The notes beneath the pieces are model-generated. The model was not told the DNA's origin, made no database searches, and saw only the letters and a program-made list of their open reading frames with translations. DNA of 64,000 nt. Source: Physella acuta (lineage: Eukaryota; Mollusca; Gastropoda; Physidae). Of this stretch, positions 23,191 through 34,558 are shown one piece after another. Made by a program: the position numbers and the translations under genes. Each line of letters starts with the position of its first letter. Positions within the stretch are counted from its first letter, which is position 1. Location: NCBI RefSeq assembly GCF_028476545.1, contig NW_026731812.1, positions 62,001-126,000 of the forward strand, read 5' to 3'.

Positions 23191-23459
23191 CATATAATTC
23201 TTAAAATTCTTCTATTTTGCCAAAAGCTGGAAACACGGGATTCAAATGTAAACATTAAATTCCTCATAAAAAACCATGCACGTGCATTTCACGTGCGATT
23301 ATGTGCCCACACATTTACTGACATATTATGTTGCTGAAGAGTCACAAGTAATCAACATGTTACAGTCTGCACCTATAGGTACACCTGCAACTCAGTGTTA
23401 TAAAGCAAAACAGTAAGAATCATCTACTGTAAACTCCCTATATATGTCCACTAGTATAT
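23191..23459. other. Unassigned sequence
   Basis: CACGTGCATTTCACGTGCG palindromic patch at 23280-23300. No gene. Confidence 0.4.
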
Positions 23460-23625
23460 TGTTATGTCACTTTCCAGTTATGCTGTCCACTCTCCACTTG
23501 TACTGCCCACTCTCCACTTGTGTTTTCCACTACTTAGTTGTGCTGTCCTCTCCCCAGTTAGTTTGACCACTCCCCAAGTGTGCTGTCCACTCTCCACTTG
23601 TGCTGGCCACACACAAGTTGTAACA
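23460..23625. repeat. 20-bp CTCCACTTGTGCTGTCCACT-type repeat
   Basis: Seven or eight degenerate copies. Confidence 0.8.
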
Positions 23626-24044
23626 TGCACCGGATCACCCCCCCCCCCCCACCTTTCATCCAGCACAGAACCCTGTCCTCTATGTCCAATCTTCAGGCCT
23701 GAACCCAACCCAGCACCCAACCCTCCTCACCTCAACGGCACCACCAATCAATGCCACGTCGATCCAATCCACCAACCACTTACTCTATGGAGGCAGGGAC
23801 ACTGGGCCTAATCTGATTAAATTCATGTGTACCTTAGGGCTATATTTACAATCGGATTTCCCCTTTGCATAAAAATAGCGGAGTGTCGTTTCTATAAATG
23901 TTTCGTAATATTGGAAAGGTGGTAATAAAATTGTCAAATGAAAACAGAATAAAGTAGGATACACACAAAGATAGACAACTACGTACTCGTCGATGTAATG
24001 AAAGAAATTATATAGCGCAACTGGTATAGAAGAAAATCATCTAA
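23626..24044. other. Unassigned, with one C run
   Basis: C run at about 23637-23650. No gene. Confidence 0.4.
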
Positions 24045-24216
24045 TGTTAACAGGTAGAGAGCTAGACTGTTAACCCGAGAGTCCCCAGTTCGAATCAGGG
24101 TTCAAATCAGTGGATCGTCCCTGAGTTCACCCTGCTCTGACGAGGTCTCTGGAGCAGATGAACTCTACTTCTTCTGCTCCGTGTGTCTTGGGCAAGAACG
24201 GGAAATTGTGATGATC
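24045..24216 (+). mobile_element. tRNA-derived SINE, family 1, internally shortened
   Basis: Head GGTAGAGAGCTAGACTG, B-box CAGTTCGAATCAGGG, CACCCTGCTCTGACG, then directly the tail ATGAACTCTACTTC and GTCTTGGGCAAGAACGGG. The middle (GGCGGCTGGGC part) is missing. The tail ending TGGGCAAGAACGGGAAAT matches the ends at 35700 and 42380 and may be the true 3' end of the family. Confidence 0.88.
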
Positions 24217-24221
24217 TATCT

Positions 24222-24530
24222 ATATATATAATTCTCCTCTTCGAGCCGTTAGAAAACAAGCTGCAAACGCTCTCCCTACCTCCCCACCCCTACATGGTTT
24301 TAGTGAGCTGTGTTCACTCTAAATGTTTACAAGCAGAGCCAACGATTTTAAACGTGGGGGGGGGAGGGGGGAAGGAAGGGGGGGGGTTATGGTCCTTAAC
24401 GAGCTACTTATAGTGTTTTAAAGAAATATTTTCAGTGTCAGCGTTGGTACTGTCGAATTCACAAATTATGAATTATTGAAAATTAGAAACAACTAAATAG
24501 CGGCGTATGTTATGCCGCGGGCCGGCTCGT
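24222..24530 (+). mobile_element. Helentron-like element (HINE), copy 2
   Basis: Nearly identical to copy 1 at 7545, including the CGAGCCG / CGGCTCG subterminal repeats and the GCGGCGTA-TGT-TATGCCGC hairpin. Directly joined head-to-tail to copy 3. Confidence 0.65.
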
Positions 24531-24872
24531 ATATATATAATTCTCTTCTGGGAGCCGCTAGAAAACAAGCTGCAAACGCACCTAGAAAACAAGCTGTAAA
24601 CGCGCTTCCTACCTCCCCACCCCTACATGGTTTTAGTGAGCTGTGTTCACTCTAAATGTTTACAAGCAGAGCCAACGATTTTAAACGTAGGGGGGAGGGG
24701 GGGGGGAGGAAGGGGGGGGGGTTATGGTCCTTAACGAGCTACTTATAGTGTTTAAAAGAAATATTTTCAGTGGCAGCGTTGGTACTGTCGAATTCACAAA
24801 TTATGAATTACTGAAAAGTAGAAAAAACAACAACTAAATAGCGGCGTATGTTATGACGCGGGCCGGCTCGTA
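24531..24872 (+). mobile_element. Helentron-like element (HINE), copy 3
   Basis: Begins ATATATATAATTCTCTTC right after the end of copy 2 and ends GGGCCGGCTCGT. It has a small internal duplication (AGAAAACAAGCTG twice near 24550-24600), and one side of the hairpin is mutated. Confidence 0.65.
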
Positions 24873-25001
24873 ATGAATAATAGGTAAATGCATACCTGTC
24901 AATAAAAGGTATATACATATCAGTTAACAATACGTGACTACAGAACATTAATCAAATACATTAAAACACCACACACAAAACGTATTTAATTTATGCAGAA
25001 T
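24873..25001. other. Spacer
   Basis: No feature. Confidence 0.4.
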
Positions 25002-25312
25002 GTCAGCGGAGTCGGGTCGGAAAAGCTCATGGTTGCCGAACCGAATATCCCGAGTTCGAACCCTCGGGCAGATGAGGCTCGTTAGCTGGGGACAGCAACT
25101 CTTCTAGGAGAGACAACTCCAAAATTAAACAACTGCTGCCTAGTAGTTCGTTCTTGGTTGGACAAAGGCTATGGAAGCAAATCCAAAAAGAAAAGCAGGC
25201 TGAAATCGAAATCAACAGCCTATATGGCGCATAACAAGTTGACACATATACTTAATTGTGTTGGGAGGGAATCTCTTCCAACACTACAATTAAGAATGAA
25301 GAAGAAAAATAA
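25002..25312 (+). mobile_element. SINE, family 2
   Basis: B-box-like CGAGTTCGAACCCTCGG at 25052, then TCTAGGAGAGACAACTCC, CAACTGCTGCCTAGTAGTTC, GAAATCGAAATCAACAGCC, TATATGGCGCATAAC and a GAAGAAGAAAAA tail. A second copy lies at 47812. Distinct from family 1 in body and tail. Confidence 0.8.
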
Positions 25313-25534
25313 TTAATGCCATTTTTCTTAATGACCTGAGGAATATATTCAATTATTGTAAGTTAATTGCTGGATCCCTATACTAGACTTTAAAAAAATA
25401 CAAAACGTGTTGTTAGTTTTAGCTTAGAGGTAGAAGCAAAGCAAAATATTATCGGCGCCAGTATCTCACTTTATCTCTTTATCTCCTTCCAATAAAATAA
25501 AATGAACAAACAAATGTATAGTGGTCGCCGTTTT
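25313..25534. other. Unassigned sequence
   Basis: No feature. Confidence 0.4.
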
Positions 25535-25700
25535 TTTTATATACTTTGATATATTTTTTAAACTTAACCCCTTACCCCACCTTCGCCCACCCCCTTTTGT
25601 ATTTCTCGTGATGCCTCTTTTATATACATTAATATATATTTTTTTAAACTTAACCCCCACCCCCTGCCCACCCCTTTTCGTACTCCTCGTAGTTACGCCA
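25535..25700. repeat. Tandem duplication of about 82 bp
   Basis: TTTATATACTTTGATATATT... and TTTATATACATTAATATATA..., each followed by TTTTTAAACTTAACCCC and CCCACCCC. Confidence 0.75.
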
Positions 25701-26249
25701 CACCACGAATAAAACTTTATTGCGCCAGCTTTTATTTCCCGTCCTGTCCCGTACCCCCCCCCCCCTCACCCCACCCCCTTCAACCGTTATGCGTCAATGG
25801 CCACCCGTCCGGGACCTACTCACGCACAAGTGGGCTATTGATTGGGTGTTACGTAATACACAACCTGATTTATCTCTTTGTCCAACCAGCTCCAAATCTT
25901 CCTCCGTGTTTTTTTTATTTTTATGCGCTGTCGACGAAGGACCGCTCCATGAAAACACAAATATCCTTTCTTACGTTTCTACTAGAAAACAGTGTCTGCG
26001 CGGAAAAAAAAATTTGTTCTATCTTTTTGTTTCTTCCTTTTGGGGGTCGGGACTGATAGAATGTCGTGTCTATGGGGTGGGGGACATGAGCGTAATGGAG
26101 CCAAACGGCTGGTGATAGGTCGTTACCCTGGTGTCCTGGGGTCGGGGTTTGATGGGAGCAAATGTTATTGTGTTAGCGGCAACGTCTATTTGGTTTAAAC
26201 GGGAGTCACGTGGTTGGTCTATAGTGAGTCACGTTGTTAGTTTATAATT
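25701..26249. other. Unassigned sequence
   Basis: C run at about 25755-25765; GGGGTCGGG patches near 26040-26150. The 131-residue frame here has no recognisable domain. Confidence 0.4.
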
Positions 26250-26870
26250 TATTCCTACTAATGTTACATCAGTGCTACTAATGTAACATTAGTGCTACTA
26301 ATGTAACATTTGTGCTACTAATATAACATCAGTGCTACTAATATTACATCAGTGGTTCTAATGTAACATCCCTGCTACTAATATAACATCAGTGCTACTA
26401 ATGTATCATCAATGCTACTAATATAACAGTGCTACTAATATAACATCAGTGCTACTAATATAACATCAGTGCTACTAATATAACATCAGAGCTATTAATA
26501 TAACATCAGAGCTACTAATATAACATCAGTGCTACTAATATAACATCAGTGCTACTAATGTAACATCAGTGCTACTAATGTAACATCAGTGCTACTAATA
26601 TAACATCAGTGTTACTAATATAACATCAGTGCTACTAATGTAACATCAGTGCTACTAATATAACATCAGTGCTACTAATATAACATCAGTGCTACTAATA
26701 TAACATCAGTGCTACTAATATAACATCAGTGCTACTAATGTAACATCAGTGCTATTAAAAAAAAACATCAGTGCTACTATTGTAACATCAGTGCTACTAA
26801 TGTAACATCAGTGGTACTAATATAATATCAATACTAATAATGTAACATTAGAGCTACTAATGTAAAGGCT
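26250..26870. repeat. 20-bp minisatellite
   Basis: About 30 copies of GCTACTAATATAACATCAGT; TATAAC and TGTAAC variants are interspersed. Confidence 0.96.
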
Positions 26871-27410
26871 CTTTTATAGGCTTACGATTTAAAATCTGAA
26901 CATTATTTTCAAAATAAACACAGGCTAATCCCTTACCATTTCCCTTTAACAACTACGAATAACCCTTCCATAATACATAATATAACATACATTTATAATG
27001 CAACCAACATTAAAATAACAGCTTTTAAAAAACAAAAAGACGTTCAAGTCATCGATTAAAAATTACATTCTTTTGAATGTAGCTTCAGCTAAGACGTTTC
27101 AGATTTCTTTTAATTTTTACACAAGCTGCTGCCAACTCTTACAGAAACATAAAAAAAATTTGAAAGAAAATAAAAAAAGCTCTAAACAAATTTGTTTCTA
27201 ATTTTCACTTTTTGTTTCACATTAAAAAAAAATATTTTATAATTTCTTGAAAACACAACATATTTATTTTTATTTTCAATTTTTTTTTTATTTTACTTGA
27301 TCATTCATTGAAATACAAATTACAAATTTCCATTACTTTTTAAGCTTATTTGAAAACTAATTTTTATTTTGTACTTAATAGTAATATTGAAGGGGATCTC
27401 CAGAGTTTAT
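26871..27410. other. AT-rich unassigned sequence
   Basis: No feature. Confidence 0.5.
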
Positions 27411-27587
27411 TCCAGGCATCTCTCCGTGGGGGTGGAGGGGAGGGGGGTGTCTTCCTACTCCTCCGAACGAATAAGAATTTATATTAAAAATAAATAATTT
27501 TAACAATGTCCACCCACCCCACTGAAAATTTTAATTCCCCCCCCCCCCCACCTCCCCGGAGGAAAAAGTTCGCTGGAAGAAACACTG
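27411..27587 (-). mobile_element. G-rich MITE, family B
   Basis: CAGAGTTTATTCCAGGCATC to CGCTGGAAGAAACACTG, flanked by GATCTCC on both sides. Interior AAATAATTTTAACAATGTCC with C runs. Confidence 0.75.
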
Positions 27588-28213
27588 ATCTCCTTCATAC
27601 AACTCTTTTACACCGACTTTTCTAGACTTGCTTCCATAGGCTTTGTCCATCCAAGAACAAAAATTTTTTTTCTTTATTTTTTTCTTTATTATTATTTTTT
27701 TTTAATTATTTATTTTTATTTTGTTATTTTTTTTATTTTTTATTTATTTTTTTAATTTTTTTTTTTTTTTTTTTTTGCAAGAACAAAATGCAAGACATCA
27801 GTCGTTTGATTTAGGAGTTTTCTCTAGCTGGGTTATGTCCCCAGTAAACACGCCTTATCTGCCCGTGAAAAGTCTTTCAAATCAACAATTAAAAATTACC
27901 CAAGTTTTTTTTTTATTTCTTGATTTAAAATTCGAATGTATGTATACGAACATTATTGACAAACATTTTTTGTTATTATTTTGATTGTTTAAATTAATTA
28001 GACTCTGGGTGAATAAAAACGGAAAACACGATTTATTTTTGCTTCTGTAAAAGTTATCAATGTTCATTTGTATTAAATATTAATGTTACCGTTTTTAAAC
28101 TTACATTTTAGTTTCTAAAACTGATAAACATAAAAGCTAAATTTTTGTGTTTTCGATTAATATTTTAAAAAAATAATCCCGGCCCTTAGGCACTGATCTA
28201 CGTCTATATTAGT
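27588..28213. other. AT-rich, with poly-T tract
   Basis: T-rich stretch 27665-27775. No gene. Confidence 0.5.
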
Positions 28214-28221
28214 CTCTACGT

Positions 28222-28574
28222 CAGGGGTTCCCAACCTTTTTTCACTCTAGAGCACATTCTAAAATACCGGTAGGGTGGCGGGCACCACCTATTTTAAATC
28301 GACAAACTCCTTCCAGAGGCGTAGCGACCCTTCCCGTCATCCGGGGACAAAACTTTCGATTTGCACCCCCCCCCCCCTCAGACTTTCGATTTGCACCCCC
28401 CCTCAAACTTTCGATTTGCACCCCCCCCCCTCAAACTTTCGATTTCCACTCCCTTCAACCTTTCAATAATGTTTATGAAAAAAAATCTGTCTCTGTCGAA
28501 TAGTGAGATGCGGGCACATACGAATCATTCGGGGGGCGCCATGGCGCCCGCGGGCACGGGGTTGGGAACCCCTG
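28222..28574. mobile_element. Non-autonomous hAT element carrying a nested MITE
   Basis: Termini CAGGGGTTCCCAACC and GGTTGGGAACCCCTG, exact 8-bp target duplication CTCTACGT at 28214-28221 and 28575-28582. A family A MITE segment lies inside it. Confidence 0.95.
28314..28462. mobile_element. Family A MITE fragment nested in the hAT element
   Basis: Starts CAGAGGCGTAGCGACCCTTC and repeats ACTTTCGATTTGCACCCC four times with C runs. The far terminus is lost. Confidence 0.75.
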
Positions 28575-28588
28575 CTCTACGTCTATAC

Positions 28589-28784
28589 CACTGGTTCTTA
28601 ACCTGGGTTCGACCGAACTTCAGGGGTTCAGTGAGTCAGTCTCAAGGTCAAGATACACATCCGGCTCATATGATACACGATCGGGTTTCGTCAGTGTGGT
28701 CCGTAGAACTACCTAGAAGGGTTCAGTCAATGCGGATTTGAAACTGGTGGGGTTAGGTACCTTCAATAAGTTAAAGAACCACTG
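28589..28784. mobile_element. Small non-autonomous hAT element, 196 bp
   Basis: Left end CACTGGTTCTTAACCTGGGT, right end TTAAAGAACCACTG. Flanks GTCTATAC and GTCTATGC agree at 7 of 8 positions. The left end lies only 14 bp from the previous hAT element. Confidence 0.85.
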
Positions 28785-28792
28785 GTCTATGC

Positions 28793-29464
28793 ACTTCTTA
28801 CCTAGTTAGTAAATTCCGTTATATATCTTTAATTCAATTTCATTAACAAATTTCATAAGTAATCTCAAAAAAAAAAATTTCTAACATGTCACTTTCTGCG
28901 AAATCTGAAACTGTTTTAACATCTGATGAATCTTTTTAGTGTTAGCCGCTCGTTTCATGAAAGGAATTTTAAAAAAATAAATACATTTAAACGTTTTATT
29001 TCATTATCCCCCTTTTCTAGTTAGGCTATTATTTCCCCTTAAAGAGTATTCCCCCCTTTGATTCGCGATTAATCTCCCTTTACTGTACTAATTCGCTCAT
29101 TTTAAACTTCTGGCATCTAGCATTATGTTGTAATGAGAAGCTGTTAGCGGAATGTTAATAGCGATATGTTTGTTTAATGATAAGGGAAACTGGATTTAAA
29201 GAAGTGTAGCGACCTTTGAAGGAAACTGTTAATTATAGAAGAATAGGGTGTTAAAAATAGAAGCAAAACATTTGGTCGTATTAAATCTAAACTCAATATT
29301 TGTTACCGTTAGTCGATGTTGGGTATAATATTTGGTGTTCGGTGTTTGGTTGTAGACTATGTTCGGGCTTGGGGATTTCAATGCAACTTACTTAAGTAAA
29401 AAAAGACCACCCCCCTCACAACACAACAATTGAAACCCCATTAATAAACACGCACACACACACA
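28793..29464. other. Unassigned AT-rich sequence
   Basis: Ends in a short CACACA run at 29451-29466. No gene. Confidence 0.5.
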
Positions 29465-29697
29465 CAGAGGCGTAGCGAGGGGGGGACGGGGTTGCGGACC
29501 GCACCGGGTGACACCCTTTAGGGGGGGGGTGACACCAAGGCAAAAATAGTAAAATATATATAGAGAAAAATTTGAGGGAGGGGGGGTGCAAATCAAAAGT
29601 TTGAGGGGGGGGGGGGTGTTTAAATCGAACGTTCGAGGGGAGGGGGGTGCTAATCGAAAATTAAGAGTTTGTCCCGGGGAAGAGTCGCTACGCCTCC
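29465..29697. mobile_element. hAT-like MITE, family A
   Basis: CAGAGGCGTAGCGAGGGG to AGAGTCGCTACGCCTC, with GCGGACCGCACCGGGTGACA and four G tracts. The right edge abuts a LINE 3' end, so the MITE or a rearrangement has cut that LINE. Confidence 0.75.
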
Positions 29698-29722
29698 TAG
29701 GAGGGACGACAGGCAAACATAA

Positions 29723-29798
<76 letters not shown>
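29698..29798 (+). mobile_element. LINE 3' end with AT tail
   Basis: AGGAGGGACGACAGGCAAA, then TAACC and a pure TA run. The same junction occurs on the minus strand at 12420-12450, so the TA run is the element's own tail. Confidence 0.75.
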
Positions 29799-29801
<3 letters not shown>

Positions 29802-30224
29802 ATATAAAATACTGTGCAAAAACCGTTATAAAATCCAGCCTCCCCACGTTAATGTGAGACAACAACAGATAAACTTCTCAAGTCCTCTCTCCGGGAACAT
29901 TTCAGTGAAAAATAAAATTTCTGAAAGCACCGGAAACGGAATACTTAACAGGAATATAAATGGAGGAAGTACGTCACGCAAGCTATAAATAGAGCTCCCA
30001 TAAAACCCGCGACCACCGCTGAGGACAGGGGGGACAACTCGGGAGACCTGAGACGTTTTTATGACGGTTTCAACAAGTCCATTTGTGGAGAAGGTTACCT
30101 CCAGTGCTAGGGGTGGGGGTGGGGAGGGTGGGGGGGGGTGTAAAAGAGACAGTGGATGAGACTTGTTAGACTTGCTAGATGAGACTAGCAATGAGACTAT
30201 ATAGGTTTGTAGCTGTGAGACTAG
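29799..30224. other. Unassigned, includes a TATA-box-like site
   Basis: AGCTATAAATAGAGCTC at 29981-29997 lies 12 bp downstream of an ACGTCAC CRE-like half-site, with GC-richer sequence downstream (30010-30100). Could be a promoter of an unannotated transcript or element; unsupported otherwise. A poly-G tract follows at 30110-30140. Confidence 0.3.
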
Positions 30225-30340
30225 GGATGTGTAGCTGTGAGATTTGCTGTTGTGAGACTAGCTGTGAGACTAGCTGTGAGGCTAGCTGTGAGACTAGCTG
30301 TGAGACTTGCTGTGAGACTAGCTGTGAGACTAGCTAGGTA
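30225..30340. repeat. 12-bp GTGAGACTAGCT repeat
   Basis: About nine copies with small variants; CTAG-rich and partly self-complementary. Confidence 0.88.
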
Positions 30341-30848
30341 TAGACTTAACATCACATCCCTGTGTTTTAGCCCCCACTCTCTGCTATATTGAAGAACCCA
30401 GCCGACGGTCTGTCCTGTTGTTTTGTTTACAAGGTCACACTCACGTATCACCACTAAAATACATTACATTTTCTCTGGACTATCGCACTTCACAAATGAA
30501 ATCATTAACCTGTAATAATTATTTCCCGTTGATAGTATTGGACCAGTAAATCTAACGTGCATTTGACTAGAACTCATGAGTTGTATACATGCTGAAAAAA
30601 TGCATGCTGTGAAGAAACAAAGACAGAAGCATATACGGTCTTTTAAATAATATGGGTAGTATGTAGACTGAAGGCAAATAGAAAATATGAAAATATTTGT
30701 CCTGTTGTAGAGAGGTAGATTACCAAAACAAACAGTTGTCAGTTTTCAGTAAAGCAAAAGCAGCCGGAATGTCGTGGGCCCAACTTGGAGGAATCGCCCA
30801 AAACCGACTTCGATGGAAAGGTGTGGTAGCGTCCCTATGCATCAAAAG
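30341..30848. other. Unassigned sequence
   Basis: No feature. Confidence 0.4.
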
Positions 30849-31037
30849 CAGTGTTCCTTCCAGGCATCTCTGGGGGGGGGGGGGGAGGGGGGGCGAAGAA
30901 TAGAGTCTACTGCCCACCCAAACGAAATGGAACTTAAGTTGAAAATATATAATTTTAATCGTGTCCGCCCCCCGCACCCCGAACATTTCAAGTGCCCCCC
31001 CCCCTACCCCGGCGAAAAAAGCCTGGAAGAAACACTG
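30849..31037 (-). mobile_element. G-rich MITE, family B
   Basis: CAGTGTTCCTTCCAGGCATC to AGCCTGGAAGAAACACTG. Flanks ATCAAAAG and ATCTCAAG agree at 6 of 8. Confidence 0.82.
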
Positions 31038-31104
31038 ATCTCAAGGGGTCCACAGGAACGTGATGATGATATTAGAGGTAGACTTGTAGGCTGAAATTTT
31101 ACAC

Positions 31105-31300
31105 AAAAATAGTGATAGACTGACTGACCTAAAAGAAAAAAAAAACAACTAACCATTCGACTGACAATCTGAAATACTGACATATAGACTGATCGACACA
31201 CAGACTTAACAACAGACAGACAAACTGCCTGATAGAATGACCGATATACTGATCAACACACTCATCATCAGACTGACCAACAAACTGTCCGACAAACAAA
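31105..31300. repeat. Degenerate 16-bp GACTGACCGACAAACT repeat
   Basis: Recurrent GACTGA, GACAAAC and ACTGATC words at loose spacing. Confidence 0.55.
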
Positions 31301-31394
31301 TCCGTGCAGGCTAATACCCTTCGATCTGTTGTTACTTGAGCGAACCTTGCACCCAATTATTTGATCGATACACCGCTGTCATCACTGCACTTAC

Positions 31395-32275
31395 AGCCTC
31401 GTTTTCATACCAGATATGTTCTGCCTCGTTTTCATACCAGATATATCTGTCTCGTTTTCGTACCAGTTATATCTGCCTCGTTTTCGTACCAGTTTTATCT
31501 GCCTCGTTTTCGTACCAGATATATCCTGCCTCAATTTCATAGCAGTTAAACTCTGCCTTGTTTTTGTACCAGATATATCCTGCCTCATTTTCATAGCAGT
31601 TATATTTTGCCTCGTTTTCGTACCAGATATATTCTGCCTCATTTTCATAGCAGTTATATTTTGCCTCGTTTTCGTACCAGATATATTCTGTCTCGTTTTC
31701 ACAGCAGTTAAATTTTGCCTCGTTTTCATACTAGAAATATCCTGCCTCATTTTCATACCAGTTATGTTCTGCCTCGTTTTCATACCATTTATATTCTGCC
31801 TCGCTTTCATAGCAGTTAAATTTTGCCTCGTTAGCATACTAGAAATATCCTGCCTCATTTTCACACCAGTTATGTTCTGCCTCGTTTTCATACCATTTAT
31901 ATTCTGCCTTATTTTCATAGCAGTTAAATTTTGCCTCGTTAACATACTAGAAATATCCTGCCTCATTTTCATACCAGTTATGTTCTGCCTCGTTTTCATA
32001 CCATTTATATTCTGCCTCGCTTTCATAGCAGTTAAATTTTGCCTCGTTAGCATACTAGAAATATCCTGCCTCATTTTCACACCAGTTATGTTCTGCCTCG
32101 TTTTCATACCATTTATATTCTGCCTTATTTTCATAGCAGTTAAATTTTGCCTCGTTAACATACTAGAAATATCCTGCCTCATTTTCACACCAGTTATGTT
32201 CTGCCTCGTTTTCATACCAGAACTATTCTGCCTCATTTTCATAGCAGTTAAACTGCCTCGTTTTCATACCTGTTA
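31395..32275. repeat. 27-bp minisatellite with 108-bp higher-order unit
   Basis: Basic unit CCTCGTTTTCATACCAGTTA plus TATTCTG (27 bp). ACTAGAAATATCC recurs at 31731, 31839, 31947, 32055 and 32163, showing a higher-order period of exactly 4 units. Open for 290 codons on one strand and 283 on the other. I judge both frames spurious because a 27-base period without stops gives this automatically. Confidence 0.96.
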
Positions 32276-32287
32276 CATCCTACCTTG

Positions 32288-32485
32288 ATTCCAAGGATCG
32301 TAAAGCGTTAAACATCCATAGGACGTCGCTGAACCCACCGAGCTCTTAAAGCTATCTCAGTCACTCTAGGTCAAAAGCGGCTAGACTTGGTGTTGACCAC
32401 ACTATCCCTTTAAGTGCCGAAGTCACAGTAACAGGTGAACTCTGCTTCACCTGCCTCGTAGACCGCCAGGTCCGAAAAGGGAACT
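32288..32485 (+). mobile_element. tRNA-derived SINE, family 1, diverged
   Basis: GTTGACCACACTATCCCTTT, GTGCCGAAGTCACAG, GGTGAACTCTGCTTCACC and CCAGGTCCGAAAAGGGAAC. Head poorly preserved. Confidence 0.82.
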
Positions 32486-33080
32486 TTTTTGTTTCCATAT
32501 CAGATATCGCTTTTCTGGTTTACATGCTAGCTATCTCACGTTCTGCCTCGTTTCCATGGTAACAATGTCTCGTTCTGCTTCGTTTCCATAGTAACTATGT
32601 CTCGTTCTGACTCCATAACCCTAAACAACACTTAAGCTTGGCCTTTAGAGAGAATCTGTTCAATCGCTTATGGGTGGTCATTAGCCAATCTGTACCAGAG
32701 ATCTTCAGAAAAAAACGATCGAATGACGTACAAACTGACCTTAGCATATACACCCAACACGAATACTTGTCTACGAGTAAACATGGAATCGCAAGAGTCA
32801 CTAGAACAAGGAGTCACACAGGAGTCGCCGGATTCTAAAAAAAATGAAGTCACCAGAGACACAATAACATGGAGTCAATAAAAACGTAAAGACACAGAGT
32901 CACCCGACTCCCAAGAACATTTAATCCCCAGAGTCACAAACAGTCGGAGTCACCTGACTCACAAACAACAAGCAGTCACTAGACTCACAAGAGACAGTAC
33001 CACAAAGCAGACATCTACTGACGCCATAAACTTAATGAATTCTGGTGCCTGACTGACCTCGAATTCCGTGTCCGTCTGTC
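32486..33080. repeat. Degenerate GAGTCACNNGACTCAC-type repeats
   Basis: From about 32800 to 33000 the words GAGTCAC and ACTCACAA recur irregularly. Before that, two CTCGTTCTG copies. No gene. Confidence 0.5.
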
Positions 33081-33157
33081 ATCCCCCCACCCCCTCCCCA
33101 ACCCCCTCCCCCACCCCCTCCCTCCCCCCCCTCCCCCACCCCCTCTCCCACCCCCAA
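33081..33157. repeat. C-rich tract (G-quadruplex potential on the minus strand)
   Basis: Seventy-odd bases almost entirely C with single A/T interruptions such as CCCCCACCCCCTCC. Confidence 0.9.
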
Positions 33158-33479
33158 GACAGTGTTGTCCAAGCTAATTCCATTGAGACCTATGCTACAC
33201 TACGCCATTAAAATTTTGATTAAAAAATTATGTATTGTAATCTAAAAGAAAATCTAATTAATAACTCCAGGAATCGATTTTTATTTTCAGCAACCCAACG
33301 AAGTTCGGGGTAGGTTGACACTTATTTAATGTGTAATGTAATCGCGAACAATTATTTTATACTCGGATCAAATGTCTTTCGTGTACTGGAGTTTGAGAAG
33401 CGTCTGGTAATTTTTTCAAATTTCTGGTATGGTGCTTGTTTGGTGTTGGGGCAATCTTCCGTTGTCTGGGTTTGATTTA
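33158..33479. other. Unassigned sequence
   Basis: No feature. Confidence 0.4.
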
Positions 33480-34135
33480 AGAGACTCTAAATTTTGCTGA
33501 AATGATTGTTGGATTGTGCTAAAATGATTGCAAGTCCCCTTTGTAATGAAATAATTGCAGGTTCCCGTTGTTCTATAAGGGTTATTGGTTCCCTATTCTA
33601 CTGAAATGATTGTTGGTTCCCCATTGAGCTGTAAGGGTTGTTGGTTACCTATTCTACTGAAATGATTGTCGGTTCCCTATTCTACTGAAATGATTGCTGG
33701 TTCCCTATTCTACTGAAATGATTGTTGGTTCCCTATTCTACTGAAATGATTGCTGGTTCCCTATTCTACTGAAATGATTGTCGGTTCCCTATTCTACTGA
33801 AATGATTGTTGATTCCCTATTCTACTGAAATGATTGTTGGTTCCCTATTCTACTGAAATGATTGTTGATTCCCTATTCTACTGAAATGATTGTTGATTCC
33901 CTATTGTACTGAAATGATTGTTGATTCCCTATTGTACTGAAATGATTGTTGATTCCCTATTGTACTGAAATGATTGTTGATTCCCTATTGTGCTGAACAA
34001 ATTGCAGGTTCCTGTTGTGTTTTAAGGATTGCTGGTTCCCTACTGTACTGAAAATATCGCTGGTTCCCTATTCAGCTGTAAGGATTGTTTGTTCCCAATT
34101 GTACTGAAATGATTGCAGGTTCCCTTGTGCTGAAA
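33480..34135. repeat. 28-bp minisatellite
   Basis: Units TGATTGTTGGTTCCCTATTC plus TACTGAAA, about 22 copies; GTTGATTCC variants cluster at 33805-33990. Confidence 0.95.
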
Positions 34136-34558
34136 CACTTGACCATAATTTGACCAAACTGTAGTTCTTTTTTATTTGGCCAAAACATTTTGCCTCTACT
34201 TTGGCTAAAAAAACGTTGGTACCTAGTTACGCCAAATATATATTTTATTTGGCCAACAACTCAAAGTCTTGCACAACCTGGTCACACACCTTGCCAGGTG
34301 TTTTCAAGTGTTTTGCCTAGAATATTATTCCCATGGCAGTTATGACTCACGGTCGGGAAAAATTATTTAAAAAAAAATCGATCTTGAGTTTATAATCACG
34401 TATTACCAATCATAATGCTTATTGATTTTAGCACATTCCTGATACACAAGGGTTTTAAGGCGCGGTTTTAATGCCAATCTATTTTTTTTTCAATTACTGC
34501 TGAAACTTTGACACGTTTTGACCGTGGGAGCTAGGGTTTTTATCAGATATTTAACTCC
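34136..34558. other. Unassigned sequence
   Basis: TTTGGCCAAA-like words at 34180-34260. No gene. Confidence 0.4.

Noticed and set aside
31391-32288. Overlapping 283- and 290-codon frames on opposite strands
   Set aside because: 27-bp repeat without stops; simultaneous openness on both strands points to a periodicity artefact.
32595-32838. Two opposite short frames with mixed-looking residues
   Set aside because: Overlap each other on opposite strands, no domain, no exon-like splice signals or composition shift.
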